A stretch of DNA of 41,225 bases from Candidatus Zixiibacteriota bacterium (GTDB lineage: Bacteria > Zixibacteria > MSB-5A5 > GN15 > FEB-12): NCBI GenBank assembly GCA_020351995.1, contig CP070674.1:3100664-3141888 (forward strand), read 5' to 3'. The notes beneath the pieces are model-generated. The model did not search any database. It saw only the letters and a list, made by a program, of their open reading frames with translations, and had not been told where the DNA came from. The position numbers and the translations under genes are program-made. How positions within the stretch are numbered: the first letter of the stretch is position 1; the number at the start of each line of letters is the position of its first letter. This document shows positions 22,298 to 31,562 of this stretch, piece by piece.

Positions 22298-23923
22298 CTA
22301 CTGGTCGGTGGTTTCTGACGATGAGACTACCGGGCTCCATTCAGCGAAATTCTCCACGACGACTTTGGTACGACCTTCCGATGTCCACCGCTCATTGTCA
22401 TTATAGCCCCACTCCAGATACTCGGAACCGCCGCCACCCCCGGTGGTAATAAGCAGCCGGTTGCTGATATGGCCGAAACTGTCCGCTCTTTCGGCGGGCC
22501 ACTCGGAATCGCCTCGCGATGGATCGGCCGGTATCCAGCCATAATTAGGCAGGTAGATTTCGGCCCAGCGATGAAACACATCATCCCACGAAGCGTCGTC
22601 ACCTCGAATGGCCAGAGAACCTACATACCTGGCGGGTAGCCCGGCCGCCCGGCACATAGCGATGAATACGAAGGTGAATTCAGAGCAGGAACCGGTCCCG
22701 CGCGACAGCACCGTGGGAGCGATATCCCAGCCGCCCGCCAGCTCATAGCGCACATGCTTCATGACGTATTCGTAAATGTTCCGACCTATCCAGTACGCGT
22801 TGGTTTCTTCGCCAACGGCCTCTTTGACACCTTTCTGAATAGCCTCATTGCTCAACGAGAACTTGGCGTCGTCAACCAGATATTTCTCGCGAATTTCCCG
22901 CGGAATATCACTGAGACTACCGACGTTCTCCGGGAAGATGTAATATCGTGTATCGTAAAGTTTCGCCTCGATATGCAGACTTACATCCACGAACCGGGTG
23001 GCACTAAGATTGTCGAACTGGAAATGAGCAACTTTCTGACCCCACTTATCGGTGAGATAATCAGTCGGCTCGGGTGTGAAGACAACGTCACCTACTATGT
23101 CCTGGTTATTCAGATTCTCCGGAACGGCCAGATACACATCGAGTTCCTTGACCGGTCCCGGGCCGTAATTGCGAACCTGATGAAGAAACTCGACCTTTTC
23201 GTGTTTCGCATTCCGACGGGTGAATTTTGTCCCGTCATCGACGACCAGCTTGTAGATCAAATCGGTTTCGTAGTCAACATTCCACAGGTTCGCCCCGTCG
23301 TAGGCCAGTCCGCAGCTATGCGGCCCGGGTGCCTCAAAGTAAATTATCACGTCTCCCCTATCAGGAGTGAGCATATAGATCATGTTTTTATAACGATCCG
23401 ACACCCAGAGATACTTCCCGTCAAAAGTCAGTCCGCCGGGATGCGTGGTGGGTGCGGCCATCGATTGAATCGTCGTGCCATCTTCGGGGCTAATCCGGGA
23501 GAGCTTATCCTCGCTGTCATCAGCGATCCATAAGTACTCTCCGTCCCAGGTCAGCCCGAAAGGTTTAGATACGGGACAGTATATAGTCTTTTCGACTATG
23601 CGTGTCTTTGGATTTATGCCGAAAATCAGTCCTTCCTCGGCATCAATCACCCATAGCCGTTGACCGTCCCAGGTGAGGCCGCGAGGAACATACCCGGGGG
23701 AGGGCAAGGAATCGACGACTTCCCCGGCCTGCGGGTTTATCTTGTAGATCATGTCACTTTTTCTATCGACGTTCCACAGGTACTCCCCATCATAGGTGAG
23801 CCCCTGCGGGCACGTGTAGGGTATCGCGATTGACTTCACCGTATCTCCCGGCGCGGCCGAAAGTGATCCAGAAGCGACAGCTATAAACACCGCGATAAGC
23901 AGAACCGCAAATGCCTTTCGCAT
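22298..23923 (-). CDS. Secreted beta-propeller/transglutaminase-like protein
   Basis: Start at the ATG at 23923 (AGGAGG 5 bases upstream). 541 residues. Signal peptide of about 23 residues (MRKAFAVLLIAVFIAVASGSLSA). Residues 30-230: five propeller-like repeats of about 43 residues with GLTYDGEYLWNVD / GLTWDGQRLWVID wording. Residues 235-350: beta domain. Residues 370-520: transglutaminase-like core with Cys in GTGSCSEFTFVF, His in FHRWAEIYLPNYGW and Asp in PADPSRGD, so the Cys-His-Asp triad is intact. Bacterial members act as proteases or amidases or crosslinkers outside the cytoplasm; substrate unknown. Pairs with the lipoprotein nucleosidase. Confidence 0.87.
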   Translation of the reverse strand: MRKAFAVLLIAVFIAVASGSLSAAPGDTVKSIAIPYTCPQGLTYDGEYLWNVDRKSDMIYKINPQAGEVVDSLPSPGYVPRGLTWDGQRLWVIDAEEGLIFGINPKTRIVEKTIYCPVSKPFGLTWDGEYLWIADDSEDKLSRISPEDGTTIQSMAAPTTHPGGLTFDGKYLWVSDRYKNMIYMLTPDRGDVIIYFEAPGPHSCGLAYDGANLWNVDYETDLIYKLVVDDGTKFTRRNAKHEKVEFLHQVRNYGPGPVKELDVYLAVPENLNNQDIVGDVVFTPEPTDYLTDKWGQKVAHFQFDNLSATRFVDVSLHIEAKLYDTRYYIFPENVGSLSDIPREIREKYLVDDAKFSLSNEAIQKGVKEAVGEETNAYWIGRNIYEYVMKHVRYELAGGWDIAPTVLSRGTGSCSEFTFVFIAMCRAAGLPARYVGSLAIRGDDASWDDVFHRWAEIYLPNYGWIPADPSRGDSEWPAERADSFGHISNRLLITTGGGGGSEYLEWGYNDNERWTSEGRTKVVVENFAEWSPVVSSSETTDQ

Positions 23924-24487
23924 CATAACCTCCTCAATCATGGTTGTGTTCGAAGTTAATCAGGTTGCCGCTCACAACATTTGAGCGTTCTTCGTCAGAT
24001 TCATATGGGCTTAAGTTACGAAAACCCGTCCGGTGATGTCAAGCAAGGTAGTAGTGGTCTAAGGGGCGGATGCGATGATGGGAGCATCTATTTTGAGTCC
24101 ATGCAACAAGCGGCCCGCTCCAGAACCGAGGCTCCAGCGCGGGCCTCCCTCCCATTCAGTGAAGTATATTTGCCTCCCAGCCGCAGGCAAGCAAGGTGCT
24201 GACGGCATCAAAATCGAAAGCGCTACAATATTGTTTAAATCCTGTGCGAGTGAAATCGCACAGGATTTACCTAGAACTCTAAAGGTGGCGAGAAGGGTAT
24301 TATGAGGCTTGGAGTACTAAGCACTCACCATAAAGTATATAACAATATCCACTTCTTGTCAAGCGAAATCGTTGAGCCCCAACCGGCCCCAGAAAACTTG
24401 TTGATTTATCGAGGTCAAAATTTACCTTGTTAACAACGATTTTCGCAGAATATCTTGCTACACAAATAGATTCGAAAGGAGTCGAGA
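23924..24487. other. Divergent intergenic region with hairpins
   Basis: About 560 bp without a supported gene between the transglutaminase-like gene (-) and the symporter (+). Contains a perfect 13-bp hairpin (24237-24268), a GGCCCGC/GCGGGCC inverted repeat (24112-24118/24139-24145), a TTGTTAACAA palindrome (24427-24436), and a weak promoter candidate TTGTTA (24427-24432), 18 bp, TATCTT (24451-24456) for the symporter. Confidence 0.4.
24237..24268. repeat. Perfect 13-bp inverted repeat (hairpin)
   Basis: AAATCCTGTGCGA (24237-24249), GTGAAA loop, TCGCACAGGATTT (24256-24268). A-rich 5' and T-rich 3' edges fit a bidirectional terminator-like hairpin, but it stands upstream of both flanking genes. 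Confidence 0.7.
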
Positions 24488-25942
24488 GTGGACTCGAGCG
24501 TTGTTCTGGCAATTTCATTTATCTTTTATAGTGCGGGCATCATAGCCTTTGGTCTCTACTCGACCAAACTGCGTAAAAAAACCACCGATGATTTCGTGCT
24601 GGCCAACCGCGAGCTTGGCCCCTGGGCCTCGGCGCTGTCAGCGTCGGCATCGGCCGAATCCGGCTGGGTTATGCTGGGGCTGGTTGGTGAGGCCTACTTG
24701 TATGGCGCGGCGGCCTTCTGGATTGTGCCCGGCATTGCCGCCGGATACATCTTCAACTGGTTCGTTGTCGCGGAACGGTTGCGAAAAGCCACCCTGGACG
24801 GCCAGGCCGTCACCCTGCCCCAATATATTATGCACCGGTTCGGACCAGGTTCGCCCGCGCTGCGTAATACGGCGGTGATTATTATTACCCTGGCCATGCT
24901 CGGTTATGTGGCGGCACAGATGAATGCCGCCGGAAAGGCTTTCGACGCGGTCTTCTCCCTTCCTTACGAGTTGGGCGTACTTGCCGGGGCTGTCATCATT
25001 CTCACTTATACCGTGACCGGTGGTTTTCGGGCCATTTGCTGGACCGATATTATTCAAGCTTCGTTCATGTTCGTCGCCCTTATTGTTATGCCCTTCGTGG
25101 TTTTATTTAAACTCGGCGGTTATTCCGGATTTCTCTCACAAATCAGGTTGATTGACCCGGAAACACTGAGTTTCACCTACGGTACAGTCGGTTTTGCAAT
25201 GCTCGGCTTCGTCATCGGCCTGCTGGGCATCGGACTCGGTTACCCCGGTCAGCCGCACATCCTATCGCGCTTTATGGCCACTAAAGACGCCGAATCGGTC
25301 AGGAAGGGCGCGGGTATCGCTCTAACCTGGATGGTCCTGGTGTATCTCGGTGCTGTTTTCTTTGGGCTTTTTGCCAAAGCTTATTTTGGGGTCCTCGATG
25401 ACCCGGAACAGGCCCTGCCGCTTGCGGTAGGGGAGTTTCTGCCACCGGTACTCGGCGGTTTCGTTATTGCCGCGATCGTGTCAGCCATCTGCTCAACCGC
25501 CGACTCCCAGTTGATAGTGGTCTCAACTACAATCTCGCGCGATGTCATTCCCTATATAAGAAAGAAAGCCGGAAATACTGGTTTGGCCGATGTTGCCAGA
25601 GTACAAAGATTGGATAGATGGGTGCTAGTCATACTGGCGATCATCTCAATCGCGTTCGCGTTATCGGAAAACAGGGTGATATTCACTTTCGTTCTCTATG
25701 CCTGGTCGGCGCTTGGGGCGGCATTTGGACCCGTAGTTGTCCTTGGGTTACTTTGGAAAAAAACCAACAAGGCCGGGGCCCTCGCAGGCATGATTACCGG
25801 GGCCGTCGTTACCGTGATATGGAAGAACATAGCCGTTCTGAAGGCCGCTGTGTATGAATTGGTGCCGGCCTTTGTGCTCGCATTCATTGCGGTCATTCTA
25901 TTCAGCCTGGCCACGTCAAAAAAACATAACCTGGCCGAGTGA
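24488..25942 (+). CDS. Sodium/solute symporter (SSS family, PutP-like)
   Basis: 484 residues from GTG 24488, with AAGGAG 5 bases upstream. About 13 hydrophobic helices. SSS signatures: YSTKLRKKTTDDFVLANRELGPWASALSASASAESGWVMLGLVG after the first helix, TGGFRAICWTDIIQ, GLGYPGQPHILSRFMA, and the sodium-site helix AAIVSAICSTADSQLIVVS. Closest in layout to Na+/proline symporters; the substrate may be proline or another amino acid. Followed after 10 bp by a penicillin-acylase-family gene, which suggests uptake of an amino acid released from amides by that enzyme. Confidence 0.92.
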   Translation: MDSSVVLAISFIFYSAGIIAFGLYSTKLRKKTTDDFVLANRELGPWASALSASASAESGWVMLGLVGEAYLYGAAAFWIVPGIAAGYIFNWFVVAERLRKATLDGQAVTLPQYIMHRFGPGSPALRNTAVIIITLAMLGYVAAQMNAAGKAFDAVFSLPYELGVLAGAVIILTYTVTGGFRAICWTDIIQASFMFVALIVMPFVVLFKLGGYSGFLSQIRLIDPETLSFTYGTVGFAMLGFVIGLLGIGLGYPGQPHILSRFMATKDAESVRKGAGIALTWMVLVYLGAVFFGLFAKAYFGVLDDPEQALPLAVGEFLPPVLGGFVIAAIVSAICSTADSQLIVVSTTISRDVIPYIRKKAGNTGLADVARVQRLDRWVLVILAIISIAFALSENRVIFTFVLYAWSALGAAFGPVVVLGLLWKKTNKAGALAGMITGAVVTVIWKNIAVLKAAVYELVPAFVLAFIAVILFSLATSKKHNLAE

Positions 25943-25952
25943 GCGAGGCAAC

Positions 25953-28406
25953 ATGCTCGGAATTAAGGCGAAGAAAGTCCTCACATTCGCGATTATCTCA
26001 TTAGTGGGGCTGAGCCTCGGCGCGGCGATATCTTTCTATATCATGTTGAGCTTATCAGCGCCAGTCACCAGCGGTCAACTGCGGCTTCCCCACATCAACC
26101 ATCAGGTCGAGATCACCTTTGACAGCATGGGCGTTTGCCAGATATGGGCCGAAATCGAAAACGACGCATGGTTCGCCCTGGGCTACCAGCATGCAGCCGA
26201 TCGCCTGTTCCAGATGGATTTGTCACGCAGATTAGCGGGTGGAAGACTTTCGGAGATGTTAGGAGATATCACGCGCGACCTTGATATCGAGCAACGCCGC
26301 ATTGGCCATCATCGCCTCGCCCAGAAAGCTCTGGAAACATTGTCTGAGGAAAACCGGCAACGTCTTCAGACCTACGCCGATGGTGTCAACGCGTACAAGA
26401 ACAGTTGCCGGGCACTGCCGTTCGAGTACCGTTTTATTCCGATCACATTCGATGACTGGACAGTACTGGACTGCCTGACCCTCTTAAGTTTCCAGACATG
26501 GTTTTCCAATGCCCTGATGGACCGTGATGACTTTTACATGGATCTTGTCGACAAAGTCGGACTCGAGAGAGCGAGCTCGCTTGTCATCCCCTATCCGGAT
26601 TGGGCGCCGACCACCGTACCGTCAACTGATGCGCTCGGAAATCTTCCCGTGAAAGCTCTGCCTGAGGGCCCTCACGTGTCGCGACTAACTACTGGACTTG
26701 TTCCTGAATCGGCAGGTTCCATCTATCAGCATTTTCAGAAGGAAGCTGCCAAAAATCTCTTTAACCGCTCCCGCATTCCGTTGACAATGACTCAATCGTC
26801 GAATGGATGGGTTGTCGCGCCGCACAGAAGCACCAGTGGCGCGGCCATGCTCGGGTCGGACCCGCACCTTGAGGTCACCCGGCTGCCGCAATTCTGGTAT
26901 GCCGCCGCGGTCCATGTCAAGCAGGATTCAATTGACGTCCTTGGTATCACCGCACCCGGACTGCCGACTTTCATCATGGGGCATAACGGTAAAGCTGCCT
27001 GGGCGTTCACATCGGGCGGGGTCGATGTTACCGACTTCTACCTCGAAGAGATTAATCCCAATGACACCAATCAGTACCTGACGGCCGACGGCTGGCGTGA
27101 TTTTGATATCATCCACGATTCTATTTATATCTCAAATTTCGATAGCTCTGTTCATGTCAGCTTTCGGGAAACCATACACGGCCCGGTTGTCGAAGACGCC
27201 GATAAGAAAGACCGCATTTACAGTTTTCACTGGGCCGGTTTCGACATCGTCATGGATCGTTCTGTAACTGCTGCTTTCGAGCTGCATCGGGTGCAATCTT
27301 TTGAGCAGTTCAGAAACGTCGTTACGGGTCTTGGCGCTCTGGATGCCAACATGCTCTATGCCGATATCAATGGAAACATTGGCTACCAGTTGAGCACACC
27401 TGTTCGCGCTGAAGCCGATAAGCAGGCTCCGTTCGCCGCCAGCGGAGAGGACACACCGGGCAGCATGCCGCGCTTTTTGCCGTTGTCGGAGACACCGCAT
27501 GTGGAGAACCCGTCCTGCGGGTGGATTGCCAGCGCCAACAATCTTCCCCAGCGTTCCGATCATATGCAAGGGCATTTTTTCAGTAATCGCATTATCAGCA
27601 TAACGCAACTTCTGGAAAGCAAAGAAAAGTTCTCACCGAATGATATGCATCAGTTCCAGATGGACCAGCATGACCGGTACTACCTTCGCTTCCGGGACGA
27701 ATTCGTACGGACGCTGGAGACACTCGAGCAGAATGAGTGGGCCGAGCGAGTAAGGAACTGGGACGGTTCGATGGACACCTCGTCGCAGGAAGGGGCGTTG
27801 ATCGAGATTTACCTCTCGCGGCTGACCGAACTAACGTTCGAGGATGAATTAGAAGAGCTTTACCATCGAGTACCTTCCAAATGGATCGAGGCCCTCGACC
27901 AGGTTGCCGAGGCCGGGTGGTTCAACGACGTAGCCACGCCCGGAGTGGTGGAAACCTATGAGGATGTATCGGTAAACGCCATGGAAGAAGCCCTGGCCGC
28001 TGTCAACGGCGCGTCGTGGGGTGATATCCACAGTCTAAGTATGCAGCATCCGCTGGGCCAGATTCCTATTATCAGTGGGCTTTTGAACCTTACCAGTGGG
28101 CCTACTGCCTGGGGTGGCAGCGCGGGAACGCTCAACGCGGCGTTTAGCCGGGAGACGGGCGATGGTCGGTACGAATGCATGGCCGGACCGAGTTGGCGGT
28201 TTGTCATTGATTTTGGAGATGTTGACGCGGCTACAATGGTTTTGCCGGCGGGTAACTCGGGCAACCCGATGAGTGACCACTTTTTCGATTTCCACGAGAT
28301 GTGGAAAGAAGGGCGGTACTGGACAGTGCCTTTCCATTATGAGAAGGTGAAGGAAAAGGCGGCAAGTATATTGTATCTCCTGCCTGACAGCGTCACGCAC
28401 CCATAG
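25953..28406 (+). CDS. Penicillin-acylase-family N-terminal nucleophile hydrolase
   Basis: Start set at ATG 25953 (GAGCGAGG upstream); 817 residues. Residues 10-35 form a membrane helix or signal anchor. Alpha-chain region DAWFALGYQHAADRLFQMDLSRRLAGGRLSE. Nucleophile Ser283 in QSSNGWVVAPHRSTSGAAMLGSDPHLE, the place where the precursor normally cuts itself to expose the beta-chain Ser. Downstream family motifs: AWAFTSGGVDVTDFYLE, ANMLYADINGNIGYQ, IASANNLPQ. Family substrates include penicillins, acyl-homoserine lactones and N-acyl amino acids. With a PutP-like symporter 10 bp upstream, hydrolysis of N-acyl amino acids in the periplasm is the simplest reading. Confidence 0.92.
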   Translation: MLGIKAKKVLTFAIISLVGLSLGAAISFYIMLSLSAPVTSGQLRLPHINHQVEITFDSMGVCQIWAEIENDAWFALGYQHAADRLFQMDLSRRLAGGRLSEMLGDITRDLDIEQRRIGHHRLAQKALETLSEENRQRLQTYADGVNAYKNSCRALPFEYRFIPITFDDWTVLDCLTLLSFQTWFSNALMDRDDFYMDLVDKVGLERASSLVIPYPDWAPTTVPSTDALGNLPVKALPEGPHVSRLTTGLVPESAGSIYQHFQKEAAKNLFNRSRIPLTMTQSSNGWVVAPHRSTSGAAMLGSDPHLEVTRLPQFWYAAAVHVKQDSIDVLGITAPGLPTFIMGHNGKAAWAFTSGGVDVTDFYLEEINPNDTNQYLTADGWRDFDIIHDSIYISNFDSSVHVSFRETIHGPVVEDADKKDRIYSFHWAGFDIVMDRSVTAAFELHRVQSFEQFRNVVTGLGALDANMLYADINGNIGYQLSTPVRAEADKQAPFAASGEDTPGSMPRFLPLSETPHVENPSCGWIASANNLPQRSDHMQGHFFSNRIISITQLLESKEKFSPNDMHQFQMDQHDRYYLRFRDEFVRTLETLEQNEWAERVRNWDGSMDTSSQEGALIEIYLSRLTELTFEDELEELYHRVPSKWIEALDQVAEAGWFNDVATPGVVETYEDVSVNAMEEALAAVNGASWGDIHSLSMQHPLGQIPIISGLLNLTSGPTAWGGSAGTLNAAFSRETGDGRYECMAGPSWRFVIDFGDVDAATMVLPAGNSGNPMSDHFFDFHEMWKEGRYWTVPFHYEKVKEKAASILYLLPDSVTHP

Positions 28407-28475
28407 GATGCCGACAGGATTGCGAGGATTCCCCTGCGGTGGCCAGCGGCATCCAACAGCTCGCGCAAGAATGGG

Positions 28476-28853
28476 TCAGCTCTCAGATTCCCTTTTCCAA
28501 CAAAGAAATTCCTGATTCCCCATACACATGGAGGAGCTAATTACGGCATCATTGTCGAATCCGGGAAGTTGTTGGAGCCGCTCAAGCAGCTTCGCTTCGC
28601 CAGTGGCACCCTGGGGGACCACACAGCCCGACTTCTTACCAACCAGAATCCAGAACACATCTGGTTCAACCGGCCCTTGGTCGGTGTTGCGAAGCAGGAC
28701 GAAGTACAGATCGCACCACTCCACTTCTGCAACAGTTCCGTCGGGATTTTGGCAACGCACCGCTCTTTCGTCCCATGATACGATGTATGATCTTTCTGGT
28801 TGAGAACTAGAGTCCTCCTTGCGGCGCAACCCCAACCATTCGACTATTCCCAT
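28476..28853 (-). CDS. Conserved protein of unknown function
   Basis: 125 residues; GGAGAG about 10 bases before ATG 28853. No signal or membrane helix. Reads as a small soluble protein: YIVSWDERAVRCQNPDGTVAEVEWCDLYFVLLRNTDQGPVEPDVFWILV then LPGFDNDAVI and FLCWKRE at the end. From memory, a family with these words (RTTDQGP..PDVW, LPGFDN, WER) is common in proteobacteria and unstudied. 30 bp after the nucleotidyltransferase gene on the same strand, so probably its operon partner. Confidence 0.75.
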   Translation of the reverse strand: MGIVEWLGLRRKEDSSSQPERSYIVSWDERAVRCQNPDGTVAEVEWCDLYFVLLRNTDQGPVEPDVFWILVGKKSGCVVPQGATGEAKLLERLQQLPGFDNDAVISSSMCMGNQEFLCWKRESES

Positions 28854-28883
28854 GTTATATCTTCTCTCCGAGCCCTTTTGTGC

Positions 28884-29588
28884 TTATGACTCCATTAACC
28901 CGGGATGATTTTGCAGATCCTCCTTCGCCTGCTCGTAGTCGTCGGGGCGGCCGATGTCCATCCAGTAGCCATCGTAAGGATAAGTACTGATTGGTTCTTT
29001 CTCCTCCAACAGCATGTACATCAGGCCGTCAAAGCCGAACGGTTTTTTGTCTGGGACCAGATCCAGCACACGCCGGGAAAAGACATAGATACCCATGGAG
29101 ACAGTGAAATCGTAAACCGGCTTTTCCCTGAAACCCGTTACATGCCCCTCCCCGTCGGTCTCGAGGACACCGTAGTCGATTTGGTTTAGGCGGCGATGGG
29201 TGGCAACTGTCAGGGCGGCTTTGCTGTCCGTATGATGTTTATAAAGCCGGGCAAAGTCGAGGTCGGTGAGGATATCACCGTTGGCGACGATAAAGTTGTC
29301 GTCCAAGCCATCGAGCAGTTTTAGAGGCGCTACCGTCGACAGCGGGGTGTCTTCGAGCGAATATTTTATCTTCAAACCGAGCCGGGTACCATCGTCCAGA
29401 ACGGCCGCTATCAGGTGGGCCAGGTGATTGACACATATGAAGGCTTCATCGACGCCGTGCTTTTTCAGGCACGTGAGGAGAATCTCAATAATCGGTTTTC
29501 CGGCCAGTGGGACGAGCGGCTTGGGGATCTCTGTGGTAAAAGGTTCGAGCCGGGTGCCCTTTCCTCCCGCTAAGATAACTGCTTGCAT
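28884..29588 (-). CDS. Sugar-phosphate nucleotidyltransferase
   Basis: 234 residues. Nucleotide-binding signature AVILAGGKGTRLEPFT at the N-terminus, EIPKPLVPLAGKP with the substrate Lys, ANGDILTDLD (metal Asp), GFREKP, and a YWMDIGRPDDYEQA ending. Compact single-domain type without a left-handed beta-helix, closest to mannose-1-phosphate or heptose-1-phosphate guanylyltransferases. Makes an NDP-sugar for surface glycan or LPS. 17 bp after the epimerase gene, so the two likely act in one sugar nucleotide pathway. Confidence 0.9.
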   Translation of the reverse strand: MQAVILAGGKGTRLEPFTTEIPKPLVPLAGKPIIEILLTCLKKHGVDEAFICVNHLAHLIAAVLDDGTRLGLKIKYSLEDTPLSTVAPLKLLDGLDDNFIVANGDILTDLDFARLYKHHTDSKAALTVATHRRLNQIDYGVLETDGEGHVTGFREKPVYDFTVSMGIYVFSRRVLDLVPDKKPFGFDGLMYMLLEEKEPISTYPYDGYWMDIGRPDDYEQAKEDLQNHPGLMES

Positions 29589-29605
29589 GTGATGTCGAGC
29601 TTTCT

Positions 29606-30595
29606 CTAAATGTTGCTGTACTGGTTGCTTTCCGGGTCCTCTATAATCCCGTTTCTGATGGCGTCGATGTACTCCCGGACACCGTCAATGACTTTCATTT
29701 TAGCGTCGAAACCAAGATTGTTCTTGATCTTGCTGAAGTCAACCCGATAATCCCGCGGGTCTTCGGTGCGCTCGACATAGTGGACCTTCTCGCGCATCTC
29801 GGGCAATTCGCCCAGAATTATCTCGACCAGTGTTCCCTTCTTGTAGTTTTCTTCGGTACTTCCCACGTTGAAAGCCTGATAGGCGACGATATCGTTATCG
29901 GCCTCCATAGCCATTATGATGGCGCGAGAAAGGTCTTGCGTGTGGCAGTAGGGTCGCCAGAATTGTTCGCCATATATTTCAAGTCGTTTCCCCAATACCA
30001 GGTCGCGGGTGAACTCATTGACAGTCAGGTCAAAGCGCGGCCTGGGTGACATTCCATGGGCGGTGGCAAAACGCAGACACACGGATGTCATGTTGTCATG
30101 CCTGGTAGCCAGCAGGTGTTGCTCAAAATCGACCTTCAATTCCGCATACAGCGACACGGGAGCGAGCGGGCTGGTCTCATCGACGTAACCATCCGGATCG
30201 GGCATCTTGCCGTAGTTGCTGCAGGTCGAGGCAAAGATGAATCGCCTCACCTTCTGTTCAAGGGCCATCAGATACAGAAGCTCCGAGCCCTCCTTGTTGG
30301 TCCGAACGGCGGCTTCGGGATACTTCTTACAAGCCGGGTCCCCGACAATGGCGGCCAAGTGTACGACGGAATCGACGCCGTTCAGGGCCGGGGCGAGGGA
30401 GTCGGAACTAGTTATGTCTCCCTTGATAAACTCAAAACCCGGAATGCCAACATATCCGCGCAGTCCCCGGTCACCGAATTTGAGACTATCGATCACCCTG
30501 ACCAGATAACCTCGGTCGAGCAGTTGGTCGACCAAAACCGAGCCGATATAACCGGCCCCGCCGGTGACCAGTATTGTTTTTTGGAGAGTGTTCAC
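29606..30595 (-). CDS. NAD-dependent sugar-nucleotide epimerase/dehydratase (extended SDR)
   Basis: 329 residues from GTG 30595. NAD motif TGGAGYIGS, VVHLAAIVGDPAC, catalytic Ser in FASTCSNYG and Tyr/Lys in SLYAELK (YxxxK), then RFATAHGMSPRPRFDLTVNEF. Family: GalE/RfbB-like NDP-sugar epimerases; the exact sugar is not readable. First gene of a three-gene operon (epimerase, nucleotidyltransferase, small unknown protein), divergent from lptB with 107 bp between start codons. Confidence 0.9.
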   Translation of the reverse strand: MNTLQKTILVTGGAGYIGSVLVDQLLDRGYLVRVIDSLKFGDRGLRGYVGIPGFEFIKGDITSSDSLAPALNGVDSVVHLAAIVGDPACKKYPEAAVRTNKEGSELLYLMALEQKVRRFIFASTCSNYGKMPDPDGYVDETSPLAPVSLYAELKVDFEQHLLATRHDNMTSVCLRFATAHGMSPRPRFDLTVNEFTRDLVLGKRLEIYGEQFWRPYCHTQDLSRAIIMAMEADNDIVAYQAFNVGSTEENYKKGTLVEIILGELPEMREKVHYVERTEDPRDYRVDFSKIKNNLGFDAKMKVIDGVREYIDAIRNGIIEDPESNQYSNI

Positions 30596-30667
30596 GGGAG
30601 GGTCCTGAGCCTCAGAGAAAATTCTTGTTGAACTACAGCAAAATACATGCTAACCATATGAAAAAGA

Positions 30668-30696
30668 TTGAATAAGACCGCCAATTGGCGTATAAT
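30668..30696 (+). promoter_or_regulatory. Promoter of lptB, leaderless
   Basis: TTGAAT (30668-30673), 17 bp, TATAAT (30691-30696, perfect). The ATG at 30703 starts 7 bases after the -10, so transcription should begin at or within a base of the start codon. No Shine-Dalgarno is possible. The upstream in-frame ATG at 30685 lies inside the promoter and is not the start. Confidence 0.8.
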
Positions 30697-30702
30697 ATAT
30701 AT

Positions 30703-31428
30703 ATGACCACACTTAAGTCCAAGAATCTTCGCAAATTCTATCGGAGGAGGGCAGTTGTCGACGAGGTTTCCATCGTCGTCGAACCCGGCGAAGTTGTTGG
30801 ATTGCTTGGACCTAACGGGGCCGGAAAGACGACTACGTTCTACATGATCATCGGTTTTATTCGACCCGACGGCGGTGACGTTTTTCTGGGCGACCGCAGC
30901 GTGAGGAGATTGCCAATGTACAAGCGGGCCCGTTTCGGAATAGGTTATCTGGCGCAGGAGGCGTCGGTCTTCAGAAAGATGACGGTGGAAGAAAACATCA
31001 TGTCGATTCTGCAGTTTCGCAGGATGAGTCGCAAAGAACGAAGAGAGCGCCTCGACGAACTTCTCAACGAACTGGACATCTCTCACCTGCGCAAGAACAA
31101 AGCCTTTACTCTTTCCGGCGGCGAGCGGCGACGGGTCGAAATCACCCGGGCGCTGGTGAACGACCCCAAGTTCATCCTGCTTGATGAACCATTCGCGGGC
31201 ATCGACCCAATAGCCGTTGAGGACATTCAGAAAATAATCGCCCGTCTGGTTGCGCGGGGACTCGGAGTACTTATCACCGACCACAATGTGAGAGAGACCC
31301 TGTCGATCTGTAACCGGGCCTATATAATGTGCGACGGTAAGATTCTCAAGTCGGGTGATTCAGAGTTTCTGGCCAACGACCCCGAGGCGAGGAAGATATA
31401 CCTGGGAGAAAAGTTCCGGCTGAACTAA
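30703..31428 (+). CDS. lptB: LPS export ABC transporter ATPase LptB
   Basis: 241 residues from ATG 30703. Walker [11 protein letters not shown]-loop [18 protein letters not shown] (LptB-typical wording), signature [11 protein letters not shown], Walker [17 protein letters not shown], switch His in [10 protein letters not shown]. LptB powers LPS transport from the inner membrane with LptF/G and LptC. The lptB-rpoN-hpf order is widely conserved in Gram-negative bacteria and holds here, with 134 bp to rpoN. Its promoter places the transcript start on the ATG. Confidence 0.96.
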   Translation: MTTLKSKNLRKFYRRRAVVDEVSIVVEPGEVVGLLGPNGAGKTTTFYMIIGFIRPDGGDVFLGDRSVRRLPMYKRARFGIGYLAQEASVFRKMTVEENIMSILQFRRMSRKERRERLDELLNELDISHLRKNKAFTLSGGERRRVEITRALVNDPKFILLDEPFAGIDPIAVEDIQKIIARLVARGLGVLITDHNVRETLSICNRAYIMCDGKILKSGDSEFLANDPEARKIYLGEKFRLN

Positions 31429-31562
31429 GCGACGCAACTGTTTAATAAATGAACGAAGTTACTGGGAGATATAAACCTACCCGGTTTTTACTCCGATATT
31501 CAGGGTAACGAAGGGTAGCTTCGTGAGTTTTTGGGATAACTTGACTTTCCGCGAGACCGACG

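Noticed and set aside
30592-31284. 230-codon minus-strand frame
   Set aside because: Antisense to lptB, whose motifs are unambiguous.
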